From Paramacrobiotus metropolitanus (lineage: Eukaryota > Tardigrada > Eutardigrada > Parachela > Macrobiotidae): a DNA stretch of 64,000 nucleotides. The notes below the pieces were generated by a model, which was not told the origin of the DNA, ran no database searches, and saw only the letters and a list, made by a program, of their open reading frames with translations. Position numbers and translations under genes: made by a program. The stretch lies in NCBI RefSeq assembly GCF_019649055.1, contig NW_026570463.1:1-64000 (forward strand), read 5' to 3'. Positions 20,485 through 30,500 of the stretch are shown here, in pieces; the stretch's first letter is position 1, and the number at the start of each line of letters is the position of its first letter.

Positions 20485-20967
20485 TTAATATATTACGTTG
20501 CTCAGTGGTAAGATTTTGTCAAATTTTAGCTCTTTAATGTGTTCCATAAGCTCTGATTTATCAAGTACTGTATCTGTAGTTTCGATATTAGACACTTCAA
20601 TTTCACCATATGTATCGACTGGCTCCATGTGGCCAATGAGAACGCCCTTTTTCAGTCTGACATCTTTCCCAGAAAAGTTTGTGATTAATATCGATACGTC
20701 ACCATTCTCTGCTTTAATGATGCTGTTGGGTATGGCAACTAGATGCTGGTGCAGTAATGTTCTATTGCCGGTAATCATAATATCACCTGTGTACTTATCG
20801 GGAGCGGCAACTGTAAGTACTATTCCATGTTTAGCCGGTAAAGTGGTAGTAAATGCTAATTTAATGCCTGATCTATCCCAGCTTAGCACCGGGTCGGCAT
20901 CTGCACTTACTGTAGGTAATGTATCTAACGGTGACGGCCATGGAGACGCGGGACGCTCGAGCGCCAC
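20485..20967 (-). CDS. Pol, linker between protease and RT, 160 aa frame
   Basis: Contains the protease-RT spacer pattern seen in many Ty3 elements (beta-rich, LLHQHLVAIPNSI, VRLKKGVLIGHMEPVD). It overlaps the protease ORF end (20925) in a different frame and is followed by a stop at 20485 in place of the RT frame. Breaks at both ends are indels, not programmed sites as far as I can see. Confidence 0.7.
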   Translation of the reverse strand: MALERPASPWPSPLDTLPTVSADADPVLSWDRSGIKLAFTTTLPAKHGIVLTVAAPDKYTGDIMITGNRTLLHQHLVAIPNSIIKAENGDVSILITNFSGKDVRLKKGVLIGHMEPVDTYGEIEVSNIETTDTVLDKSELMEHIKELKFDKILPLSNVIY

Positions 20968-21935
20968 CGGGCAGGAGTATCTTCAATTAATGTATTAGGT
21001 GATGGTGTTTGTTCTGTACGAGTATCCAGTAACATTTCTGAAGGCGCAACATTTTCGTGTGTTAATATCTCGGGTGTGCAGCTGTACTCTGTAGTTGTAT
21101 TCCCGGCATCTGTACGAGTACTGCACGGGGCATCCATATCGGAACCAGCCTGGTCATGCTGCTCATTTTGCGCTTCCGTGATAGTTTCTGTAAGATCGCT
21201 TGCTGAGCGCTGTTCTTTTAATTTTGTCCGATAATTACGTACGAAACTTGTTCGCGGTACAAACATGTCTGCCATCATCATATCTTGTACATCAGACACT
21301 ATCGGGGAGCGACGGAGTAATTTCTGTGTTTTAGGCACACGAGGCTCATCCTCAAAACATATTCGGTTACTATGACTGTTAATCCAAATGTTATGTTCCA
21401 TTAGAAAGTCATTTCCTAATATGAACATATCGCCAGGAGTGTTACATAATATATATACTGGATGGCGAATAACTCGGTTCATAATTTCCATATCAACCTC
21501 AGTATAATAAGATTCAGGAGAAAACTGCCGGCTGGAAATTGTGACAATTTTTAATTTAGGAGCACCGTCTGCGAAGCGTTTGAACTTTAATTTTAGACTT
21601 GCTGCAAGAATTTCAGAAATTAAAGAAAAACTTGCTCCAGTATCGATTAGAACACGAAACATTTTGTCTTTAATTTTCAGCATGATATAAGTAGGACTCA
21701 CTGTCTTTGGCATTTTATATGCGGCATATTCACTCTTTTTACTGGGTAATATTGGTAAAACAGTTTCACTCATTTTGACATTGAATGCATTAATTTCTGG
21801 AGAAGACTCATCACTGACATGTCCGCTGTCAATACTTTCGCTGTCGGAAGTTTCACTGTCGGTTTCAGGAATACTGTAATATACGGGAGGTATGTACTGA
21901 TGACCATACGGCCCTCCTTTACGGTATGGTCTCAA
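20925..21935 (-). CDS. Pol, aspartic protease region, 336 aa frame
   Basis: Begins at TTG 21935, overlapping the Gag stop, in the -1 frame. The retropepsin active-site motif VLIDTGASFSLIS is at residues about 95-107 (Asp98-Thr99-Gly100), with the second conserved block MFILGNDFLMEH downstream. It cuts the Gag-Pol polyprotein. The frame ends at 20925 after an acidic, Thr-rich spacer; the linker continues in another frame. Expression probably needs the -1 slip at 21938-21944. Confidence 0.85.
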   Translation of the reverse strand: MRPYRKGGPYGHQYIPPVYYSIPETDSETSDSESIDSGHVSDESSPEINAFNVKMSETVLPILPSKKSEYAAYKMPKTVSPTYIMLKIKDKMFRVLIDTGASFSLISEILAASLKLKFKRFADGAPKLKIVTISSRQFSPESYYTEVDMEIMNRVIRHPVYILCNTPGDMFILGNDFLMEHNIWINSHSNRICFEDEPRVPKTQKLLRRSPIVSDVQDMMMADMFVPRTSFVRNYRTKLKEQRSASDLTETITEAQNEQHDQAGSDMDAPCSTRTDAGNTTTEYSCTPEILTHENVAPSEMLLDTRTEQTPSPNTLIEDTPARWRSSVPRLHGRHR

Positions 21936-24106
21936 TCTTTTCCCTGCGGTGTACTCCAGAAGCTGTTGCCCTGTTTGGATAGACGCAGCTCGACAAAGTA
22001 ATCGTATTCTTTCTGTACTTTATCAATGATTTCGCCAGGGCAGATACGAGCAATTTTAAATTTGTCATCTTTTTCGCGTTTGTTGCACTCACGGTACGAG
22101 TGTAAAAAGTCATAACACTTCGGGCAGAACAGTTTACCATTGGACAGTCTGTAACTGTCGAAGTCCACATATCTGCGGTCAATGCGGAAATCTCGTGATG
22201 ACGACGAGTCACGGCGGTCACCACCACGGAATCGATCGCGGGAATTACTGTCATAACGCCGGTCGGGAGAGCGGCGCTCGGGGCGGCTGTCCTGTCTACC
22301 ATAATTGCGACTCCGCGAGCGGTACCGATCATCATACCGGCGGATGTCACTGCTGCGTGATCTGTCTCTACTGAGCCGGTCACAGTAATCTGGACGGTGT
22401 GAACTGCTGTCAGCACTACTACGGGAATAATGTCCCTCACGGTTGCTGCGACCATAATCTCTGCTGTCTGAACGGGTGTACCGATCACGGCTCGCGTTCC
22501 GGTAATTGTCATCACGGCGGTCTCCATAAGATCGTTCACGACTGTGCTGCCTGTTACCGCTGGACGATCGGTCACGACGTGTATGTTCCGATGAATTAAT
22601 TTTTTTGTTCTGGTCGGCGAAATTAATTTCGATAGGATTAGTGTCTGTACCTGGCGCTTCTACGCGATCTACGACACCGAGGGTCGTGAGAAAGGCACGC
22701 ATTTCTCTTACAGTAGTCGGTTTGGACGCGGCCAAAAGCTTTCTGTATTCCGGAATGTCGCTAATGGCGCGGGTAATTTCAGCGATTTTACTCTGCTCTG
22801 ACATTAAAGGGTCAACTTCCGTAAAGAGTACTTGCAGTTCGTCAAAGAACAGAGAAATGTCACTCCCTTTTTTGAAAACTTTTTTTGATAGTTCAATTCT
22901 CTTATTAAGTTGATAGTCTTGTGGTAGGAATCGCTCGATCATTGCATCTTTCCAGACCTCATAATGTTTCTTAGCGTGCGTAGGCCATAAAGATTCGAAA
23001 TAAGCACGGGCAGTTTCGCCAAGGTAGTTTGGTAGTGATGTTATTTTCTTATCTGAATCCCAATTTAATCTCGCTGCAACTCTTTCGAATTGTTGAAAGA
23101 AGGCAGTTATGACATATGCCGGTTTATTTTCAAAAGTTTGAATTTTGAAGTCTTTTGCAGTCTCGCGGGGTTGATTCTGAACGGACATTGCTTGCAAAAG
23201 TGAATTAATATCAGTAGTAGAGTTGACCGTGGGTGCAACTGGCTGCACTGTAAACAGATCAGGTGTTTCGACTTTATTGCGCGGCACGCGATGCGTACTC
23301 GTAGGTACAAGCGGCGTATGCAGTGCGGCAGGCATTCGATCACATAATGGCGCGGTATACACAGCTTCTGTGCTGGGCATTATTAATGTATCAGTATATG
23401 CAGAACGTGCGTGCATCGGTACTGTACTCGAATGCGCTGGCTGATCAGTGTACATGCGGCGTGCGGCAGCGAGCTCTGCCTTCAGCGCTTTAATCTCATC
23501 GTCTCTCGCCTTCACAACATTCTGAGCGAGCGCCTGTGCCAACTCAATGGACGTAACATGTGTCTCATTCAACAGATCATCCAGATCCTCTCTTCCCTCA
23601 TCCGGTAATTTCTCTCCCAGCCTGTGATACAATTTTCTGGCCTTGTGCCGTACTGGACTCTCAGTGTGATCGAGAGCGTCATTGGGAAGATCTAAGAGAG
23701 AGAATTCGCGTGGCGCAGAATGTGTTGCAGGTTCTCTCTCAGCTCTCTCAGACACTACGCGCTGACCTGTGTTAGTGTATACGACAGTTTCTCTCGCAGC
23801 GGGCTCACTCACATTCGCATCTGACTCATCGCGCACATGGTCCACGTGTTGACCAGAAGGCGCGGCTGGAGCTGTAATGTTTTGTCTGTGAGCGCTAGCG
23901 GCGGATTTCGGCGGGAAACGTACGCTCAACTGGAGAAAAGTAATATTCTGTGCAGACATGTGGCCAACTAGCGCGGTAATGTGAACTGCTTTGTTATCCT
24001 GCGCTTTGACGCGAACGTTCAACTGTCTACCAATCTGTTGCAGTTCGGTCTTAGTGTAAGCATCGTCAAGCTGATCTTCGAGTGTAATGTTAGGTACAGA
24101 TTCCAT
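21932..24106 (-). CDS. Gag, 724 aa, with SR-rich region and CCHC knuckle
   Basis: ATG at 24106, TGA at 21932-21934. Residues about 330-480 form the capsid-like gag domain (AYFESLWPTHAKKHYEVWKDAMIERF splits around the conserved Trp and Phe). Residues about 500-650 are very rich in Arg/Ser/Asp dipeptides (DRSRSSD, RYRSRSRN), like an SR domain. One zinc knuckle has Cys661, Cys664, His669 and Cys674. An N-terminal region of about 60 residues resembles a small helical module. It should package element RNA; the SR tract could engage splicing or nuclear export factors (inference). Confidence 0.9.
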   Translation of the reverse strand: MESVPNITLEDQLDDAYTKTELQQIGRQLNVRVKAQDNKAVHITALVGHMSAQNITFLQLSVRFPPKSAASAHRQNITAPAAPSGQHVDHVRDESDANVSEPAARETVVYTNTGQRVVSERAEREPATHSAPREFSLLDLPNDALDHTESPVRHKARKLYHRLGEKLPDEGREDLDDLLNETHVTSIELAQALAQNVVKARDDEIKALKAELAAARRMYTDQPAHSSTVPMHARSAYTDTLIMPSTEAVYTAPLCDRMPAALHTPLVPTSTHRVPRNKVETPDLFTVQPVAPTVNSTTDINSLLQAMSVQNQPRETAKDFKIQTFENKPAYVITAFFQQFERVAARLNWDSDKKITSLPNYLGETARAYFESLWPTHAKKHYEVWKDAMIERFLPQDYQLNKRIELSKKVFKKGSDISLFFDELQVLFTEVDPLMSEQSKIAEITRAISDIPEYRKLLAASKPTTVREMRAFLTTLGVVDRVEAPGTDTNPIEINFADQNKKINSSEHTRRDRSSSGNRQHSRERSYGDRRDDNYRNASRDRYTRSDSRDYGRSNREGHYSRSSADSSSHRPDYCDRLSRDRSRSSDIRRYDDRYRSRSRNYGRQDSRPERRSPDRRYDSNSRDRFRGGDRRDSSSSRDFRIDRRYVDFDSYRLSNGKLFCPKCYDFLHSYRECNKREKDDKFKIARICPGEIIDKVQKEYDYFVELRLSKQGNSFWSTPQGKD
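21938..21944 (-). other. Candidate -1 ribosomal frameshift site GGGAAAA
   Basis: In the Gag frame the bases read CAG GGA AAA GAT TGA, so G GGA AAA fits the X XXY YYZ rule exactly, two codons before the Gag stop. A -1 slip enters the protease frame, which stays open. I did not test for a downstream pseudoknot. Confidence 0.7.
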
Positions 24107-24738
24107 GGGAGCAGTGGACCGGAACCGTCACTGTCCTGTATATACTGTATCTGTATTTCTCACGTACTGTAATGTTGCGGCGCCAAACTTTTGGCGCGCT
24201 GACCGGCAAGATAAGATGCGCGGGAAGTACTCGTATAATGTCAACGACGTCTATGTGCAGACAAAGGCGCAATGCGTAATGTTAAAATTATTATCCAGAA
24301 ATCGTATTACCCGTAAAAATTATGTAAGTTACATGCAACCGATTCAAGGAGAAAACTCAAACAATGAAATTGCAAACGATTTGTAAACTTCTAGTATCGA
24401 TATTATGTGCGCACTGATGTTAATTAATATCTAACCAGAATGTTCGCAAAAGCGCAATGCTATTCCACAGTGGGAAGTTTTACTCACCCAAATGCAGTTT
24501 GGGAATCTTGAAAGTCTTCAGGGAATCCGGGATTTCCGGTCCGGCGTAACGAACAGACTTTGGCTTGTGCAGATTCCGCTTGGCGGCACTGGTTAGGCGT
24601 TTGGCGGCTTTGGACTTCAGGGTGGTGGGAGAATGTGATTTAATGTCGGCTGGAAACGGTGTAATGTTGACAGTAGGTTAGTGTTGGCGGGAATCGGTGT
24701 CCGGAAGTTAATATGTGGCTCTTAACCCAGGAGCGCCA
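24107..24738 (-). other. Untranslated leader and primer-binding site of the LTR element
   Basis: The 632 bases between the 5' LTR and the Gag ATG contain no long ORF. The LTR-proximal TGGCGCTCCTGGGTT (minus strand, ending at 24738) is the expected primer-binding position and starts with TGG, complementary to a tRNA CCA end; I do not assign the tRNA. TAATGT-type motifs are frequent here. Confidence 0.7.
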
Positions 24739-25195
24739 TGCAACAGTGGCCTATCTGGCTACTGTTCTAGTGGAGCGGTGATCAACCTTTACCACGATTA
24801 AGCGGCTGTTATGTAATGTAAGGTTGGTACGGCCGTCTGCGGTGCGGCCGGATGTGGACTCAGCAATTACTTAGCAGGCACCGGTTGGGATGAGACGATT
24901 CATCCCAAGCGGTCAAACGGAACAACGCAAACGCAACACATAGCAAGGTTTCTTATTGCAAGAGAATCAGCAAGAATTCAGGCAAGAGAAGCGGCAAGAG
25001 AACCAAGCGTTCCAAGACTAAAGTGAGAATTCTAGACATCGAGAGAAGGCCGGTAAAAATCCATAGAAATGTGGAGAATCGTTATCAGACGTTATGAATC
25101 ATAATGCAGTAAAACAACAACCAATCATTGATGTTAAATGACCATTACTATTCGAAACTGGTGGTCTTACACGTTGTACAAATTCTATCGCTACA
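24739..25195 (-). repeat. 5' LTR (457 bp)
   Basis: The same sequence as 15585-16041 by visual comparison, bounded by TG...CA on the element strand. It contains a CCAAT core (plus-strand CCAATCATTG). Flanked outside by ATATAT. Confidence 0.92.
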
Positions 25196-25208
25196 ATATA
25201 TATATATA

Positions 25209-25998
25209 TATATATATATACGGAAGTGTCTGACAGCAGTGTACTGCTGCCGGAGTTATGGAAGTGTTCTCCCACTTGGACACGGTAGCGCAAACAGCGC
25301 TGCGGCCGTCTCGGCGTCATGGAACCACCTTCTCACCCATCCGACGCTAACGACTACCCTGGTGATCCTCAATCGCAAAGACGACGAACATTCCCAGTTC
25401 TTCATGGCGGCGGTTATCTACAAACACCTAGCTCTAACATTCGCAACATTGTCGTCATGGCCGACGAAGAAAACAGGCCATCGGATCTGGATGATGTTCT
25501 AGCGGTGGCGGGGATGATCCACTACGTGGCGAAACAGCATCCCGGCATCCGCCTGCGGTGTCTGTATTTCCGGGGCGTAACGCTGCGGGACTTGGTGATT
25601 GGCGGCGTCCCGCGAAGTAACGTCGGCTGGGAATGCGTGGTACACCGAACGACGGAGGGGGAGGAGGATGATTGTCCCGGCGGGGATTGCCGATTCCCGA
25701 CATTCGTGGAGGTCGTCGGTGGGTTGCCGTGTGACGCGCTCCGCCTGCTCGACGGCACCATTGGCCTGGTGTGTTCCGTCAGCGCGAGAGACGAGGATCG
25801 TCTCCGCGTCCGCTTATCCGGTACGTGGGATCTGCCGCTGGGTCCCGGGTTCGGCAGCGCCCTGTGGGAGGCGGTGGAGGAGCCGCTGTCGGCGCTGAAT
25901 GAGGTGGACCGGCAGACTGGCAGTTGTTGTCGCAGTTTCTGAAATCTGTTACGAATCCAACGGAAAACTGTCAGGTTTCCGCAATCACGGCGTGCAAG
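25209..25998 (+). pseudogene. F-box paralogue pseudogene, exons 3 and 4 (fused)
   Basis: Continuation of the left F-box copy after the retrotransposon. It opens with the F-box core (LLPELW then EVFSHLDTVAQTALR in another frame), continues with SWNHLLTHPTLTTTLVILNR in a third frame, then exon 4 homology (VAGMIHYVAKQHPGIRLRCL ... LGPGFGSALWEA). The intron that separates exons 3 and 4 in the intact gene is absent. At least three frame changes are visible (near 25257, 25300 and 25910), plus one where exon 3 meets exon 4. It ends at a donor-like AAG/GTGAGA at 25998, matching the exon-4 donor of the intact copy. Confidence 0.8.
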
Positions 25999-26239
25999 GT
26001 GAGATGGACTTTATAAGAACAGAAACATAGTTGTTTCGCTGGAGCATCTACTGCGGTTTTTCTCATATGTCGGTCACTTCAAGTATATGTTTTGATATTT
26101 TGATCATCTGGTGTTAAAATTTCCGGGTATACAGAAATACCAGAAGTGAATAGTTTTTCATCGTGAAAACTTCGCTCATGAATTTCGAACCATAAACTGA
26201 AAGAAATGTCTTTTTAAGCCTACGCTGTTGTCATTGCAG

Positions 26240-26395
26240 ATGTTATGTGCGCTGCAGTCGGACGATCCGCTTCCGTCCGCGCATTACCGCGGCAAGCGAT
26301 GGTGCCGTGACAGATTGAACGGTCTGCAGCTGGAGAAACTGTCGCGCTTGACCCGGGAATTTCTATGCGTGCGCTTTCTCGGGGCATGCGTATGA
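26240..26395 (+). pseudogene. F-box paralogue pseudogene, exon 5
   Basis: Follows a TTGCAG acceptor and reads LCALQSDDPLPSAHYRGK...LQLEKLSRLTR to TGA. The last exon of the intact gene reads LCAVQSDDPRPSSHYRGK...VQLEQLSRLTR. This exon has no internal stop. The intron before it (25999-26239) is kept. Confidence 0.8.
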
Positions 26396-26527
26396 GCGAG
26401 GAATAAGCCGATTTAAGCCTTATTTTGGAACTGCGCAATTTATCATGCTCTACAGTTAACACTGCAACGATTCTGTGCGTGTATTAATTGAGCTGGAGTT
26501 GTTAAGCCTGGTAAACTGTGAGTGTTG

Positions 26528-26848
26528 TGTTCCTGTTAAAGCGGATGAATGTTGTCTAAGCGCTTCACCATGTGTGACTACCTGTTCTTGTAGCCTGCCA
26601 TGATCCCAGCATGACTAGACACATTTATCGGAAGCTTCCTATTCTATTTCAAAACTTGATTTTAGTTTTGTTTCTTCTTCCGTTCGTACGGGACGACGTT
26701 CTAATAAATTATTCCTGCAATCTGGCCGCACAGTGAACTGGTGTGTCTCTCATCTGGTAATTGTAATCATAGCTGCTTCGTGACCTCGCATCCTTTTCCA
26801 ACCTGAACAGTCGTCAGCTCCCGCGAAGCGCTGAGTAAGTAATTCGAG
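26528..26848 (+). repeat. About 315-bp direct repeat, copy 1
   Basis: Shares with 27931-28240 the run AAGCGGATGAATGTTGTCTA, the block TTCCGTTCGTACGGGAC and the end GCTCCCGCGAAGCGCTG. Identity is roughly 85 percent by eye. The remaining bases 26849-27506 show no gene. Confidence 0.85.
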
Positions 26849-27506
26849 TTGATATGTTTTAAGAGCATCGTTTTACTACCTATTTTGTGTTTTGATTTTG
26901 CAGTTCAGTCGTTCAGTCTCTGTCGAATGCAGCTGGTGTTTTGTGTGCGGTCAAGAATAAGCTCAGCTGTATAAAGTAGATTGCACTGGATGCAGCCAAT
27001 TGCTTGGATTTCTACATGCGTATAAAGGTCAGTGACTTAGGTCACCAAGTCATCCACGATCACGGGTTTTCGGAATAATTCGACTTTTCTCAACAACGGA
27101 CCAGCCTGCCGACACAAATCGAGTTGTTGTTTCAATCAACATACTGTCGGTCGGCAAAATAGCGGCGTTTGCACATTTTCGGTGGTGCACCATCTTTCCC
27201 GCGTTTAAACGTAGAGCACAGAAGAAGGCCGTTAATCCGTTCGTTCTCCGTTAATCTTTCTTTTACTTAAAACATGTATTCGGGAAAATAAACTTCACGC
27301 AACGCACTGAATTTCATGAGAAACATAACGTCTCACAACTCCGCATTTTCTACAGAGCGCAACTGTGAGTAGCGCAAACCAATTTATTCACCAGCGTGAA
27401 CGTACACATCTTCCCTTAGATTCTCCAGTACTGTATACACAAACTAGACATCAAAATTGACAAAGTAAAAACTGCAGAACCATCCTCCGGCGAAGCGGTA
27501 CGCCAT

Positions 27507-30500
27507 TCAGGATTTAGGCTCCACACTCGTCTCCACGAAGCGCTGGAGGAGAAAGACCCGGGTCAGGCGCGACAGTTGCTCCAGCTGCACATCGCCCAGT
27601 CCGCCCACGCACCACTGCTTCCCGCGGTAATGCGAAGAAGGACGCGGATCGTCCGACTGCACCGCGCATAATACCTGTTAACAACGGAAAACCCAGATTG
27701 TTGAATTATTATTATCATTATTATTACTATTATTTCGACACAAGAGCAGACAACCCCGAGGTACTTTACGTCTGGTCGAACAAAAAGTAGCCAAACTCCA
27801 ATCAAGGAGACTGCAACAGGCTACTGGAAAATCGTGTTGGTTATTTGGAAAATTTTATACTCTTTTTGGTTTGATTTTATGAGATAAAAGTTACCCAACC
27901 TAGGAATATGACAAACAATCCAAAATAGTAAAGCGGATGAATGTTGTCTAAGCGGTTCACCATGCGTGACTACCTGTTTTATCAGCTTAGCCTGATCGTA
28001 GCATGACTAGACACACTATCGGAAGCTGCCCATTCTGTTCCTAAACCTGATTTTAGTTCTGTTTCTTCTTCCGTTCGTACGGGACGTCGTTCTAATAACT
28101 CAGGCCTGCGATCTAGCCGCACAGTTACTGGTGTTTCTCTCTTCTGGTAATCGTAATCATAGCGGCTTCGTGACCTCGCATCCTTTTCCAACCTGAACCG
28201 TCGTCAGCTCCCGCGAAGCGCTGTATAAGCAATTCGAGTTTCTACACCGATCCACCGTTCTAGCATATTTTTCAAATTTTAAAATGAATTTCAAAAATGT
28301 CAAAAATCATTTTAAAATTTGAAAAAAATCATGGACGTCTGGATCGGTGCGATCTTCATGATTGTGAGCATTTACGTGCAAACTTTGAGGGAGGATCGGT
28401 CCATAATGAGACTTTTGGTACACCTAAACGCATTTAAACTTTTCGGAATTTTCAAACAGCCATAACTCCAGAACCGGATGTCGCGCGCACAAACGGTTTT
28501 CACACCAGTGTATACAAATCTTCTGGCTACAGAATGTCATAAACCGAAACAAAAATGTGTTTGAGAGTGCGCGAAAGTGAAAGTTTGCGCGCATTACACG
28601 AATTTGGTACCATGTACCGGCCCATTTCCCTTAAGAGCCTCGTTTTAATACCAACCTTGCAGACCGTGATTTCGGTTTCCTCCGGATCATCCATCATCAG
28701 CCTGCCCATGGCCCCCACAAACCGCGACATACACGGCACATCCCACGCACCCGGTCCGACCAGCGCCACCTCCTCCAGCGCGTCCCACAGCGCGCCCCCG
28801 AACCCGGCGCCCAGCGGCATTCTCGCGTCCAGCATGGAACGAACGCTCAGAAGATCCCCTTCTCGATTACTCAGCGAGCACACCAGGTCCACGCTGCAGT
28901 TCGTCATGCGGATGGCCTCACACGGCAGATTGTGGAGGGTCTCAACGAAGTCCGGGAGGTGGGAGTAGCGGCCGTCGCTGTTCCAGGCAATGGAGTGGCC
29001 GCCGATGACGCTCGTCCGGTGCACGGTGCATTCCGTCCAGTCCAGGGGATCGGTGACACCGTTGATCAGGAGGTGTAAGGTTAAACGGTGGAGATGCAGA
29101 CAGCGCAGGCGGAGGCCGGGGTCGTGTTCCGCGGTGTAGTGGATCATCCCCGCCACCGTCAACAGATCCTTGAAGCGGATGTAAAATCACAGTTTAACGC
29201 TTTACAGTAATTAAAAGTTCAGCATGTGTCTTTTACAGCAGAGTTTCAAGAAGATCGAGTAATAACCAGACTTTTGGTACACACCAATGCATTTAAACTT
29301 TTCGCCCATTTTAGATCGCCATATCTCGACAACCGGATGTTGCGCGCGCAAACCGTTTTCAGAACAATGTATACAAATCATTTAGCTTTAGAATGACATA
29401 AAGTATTACAAAAAAGTGATTCTGAGTGCGCGAAAGCGAAAGTTTTAGTGTATGTATACCATTCTGGACGCAATGTACCGGGCCAGTTTCCTTATTAAAG
29501 ACAGACGAAAGATTCGCAAAATTAATTTCAAAAATTACAGCTTTAATTTCAAAAGTGCACTTTTTGCAATAATTTTTAACAATCATTCTCGAAATGAAGA
29601 AACTGGTCAAATTAAATGCCGGTTAATTAAAATACGACGGAATAACGAATCACGATACATCACTTTTCCAGCTCTTCAAATATTCGGAAAATAAATTCAA
29701 AAATATAAAATTTTCAGTTTCAAAATTTGATTTGAAAAACGCCACAAAACTGCTTCGATTGACGACAGCTTACCTCCATGCGAAACGGCCGTCCGACTTC
29801 GGCCAGGACAACATGCTGGGTGTGGACGGTCATGCATTTAAAGACGACCGCGGCCATCCAGAAACGTCCGTGCACGTGTTCCCGGTTCGTAATGACCAGC
29901 GTCGCCGTCAGCAGCGGCGAGGTGACCATGTCGTTCCACGTCGGTGCGACGACGCGCAGCGCCGTCTGCGTCACCGTGTCCAAATGGGAAAACACCTCCA
30001 TCCACAATTCCGCCGGGAGCATACTGCAGTCGGCTTCCGGAGGGTTCCTGGACGAATTCAGGCAGTGTAACAGGTCCGACTGGAGATTTACCAAGGCGCT
30101 CTGTCGAGGACAGGTAGAAGTCTCATTATGAACCGATCTTCTTCAAATTTTGCAAACAAGCGCACTTAAATGAGGATCGTTCTTTACAAGCTTGTCTCGT
30201 GATTTCTATCGCGACACAGGGACAAATACAAATTCAAAGGTCGCTACTACGACGCTCCGCGCCCACCCTAATTCCCTGTACGTACATTTGCCATTGCTGA
30301 TACCTGCCAAATATCGATCTAAATTACGAACTATCCATATAAATTATAAATAACTTTTCTCTTTTATAATCCTCTTAACTAGACAGCAGGGAATTTTTTT
30401 GTGGCAGATGTAGTATAGTGCACTCCCCTTTCCCACCAAATGCATGCTAGCAGTGCCTTCAAGAAAGAAATTACGCCACATGCTTATACACCGAAAGAAA

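Larger units (their letters stand above)
15585..25195 (-). mobile_element. Ty3-type LTR retrotransposon, 9.6 kb, with an extra third ORF
   Basis: Two direct 457-bp LTRs (15585-16041 and 24739-25195) look identical by eye. The target duplication is ATAT in AT repeat DNA. Transcription is on the minus strand: 5' LTR at right, then a primer-binding-like site TGGCGCTCCTGGGTT directly inside it, Gag, protease, RT, RNase H, integrase, ORF3, a purine-rich stretch and the 3' LTR. RT preceding RNase H and integrase is the Ty3 order. Pol is interrupted by frame breaks. The insertion lies in the intron of the left F-box pseudogene. Confidence 0.93.
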
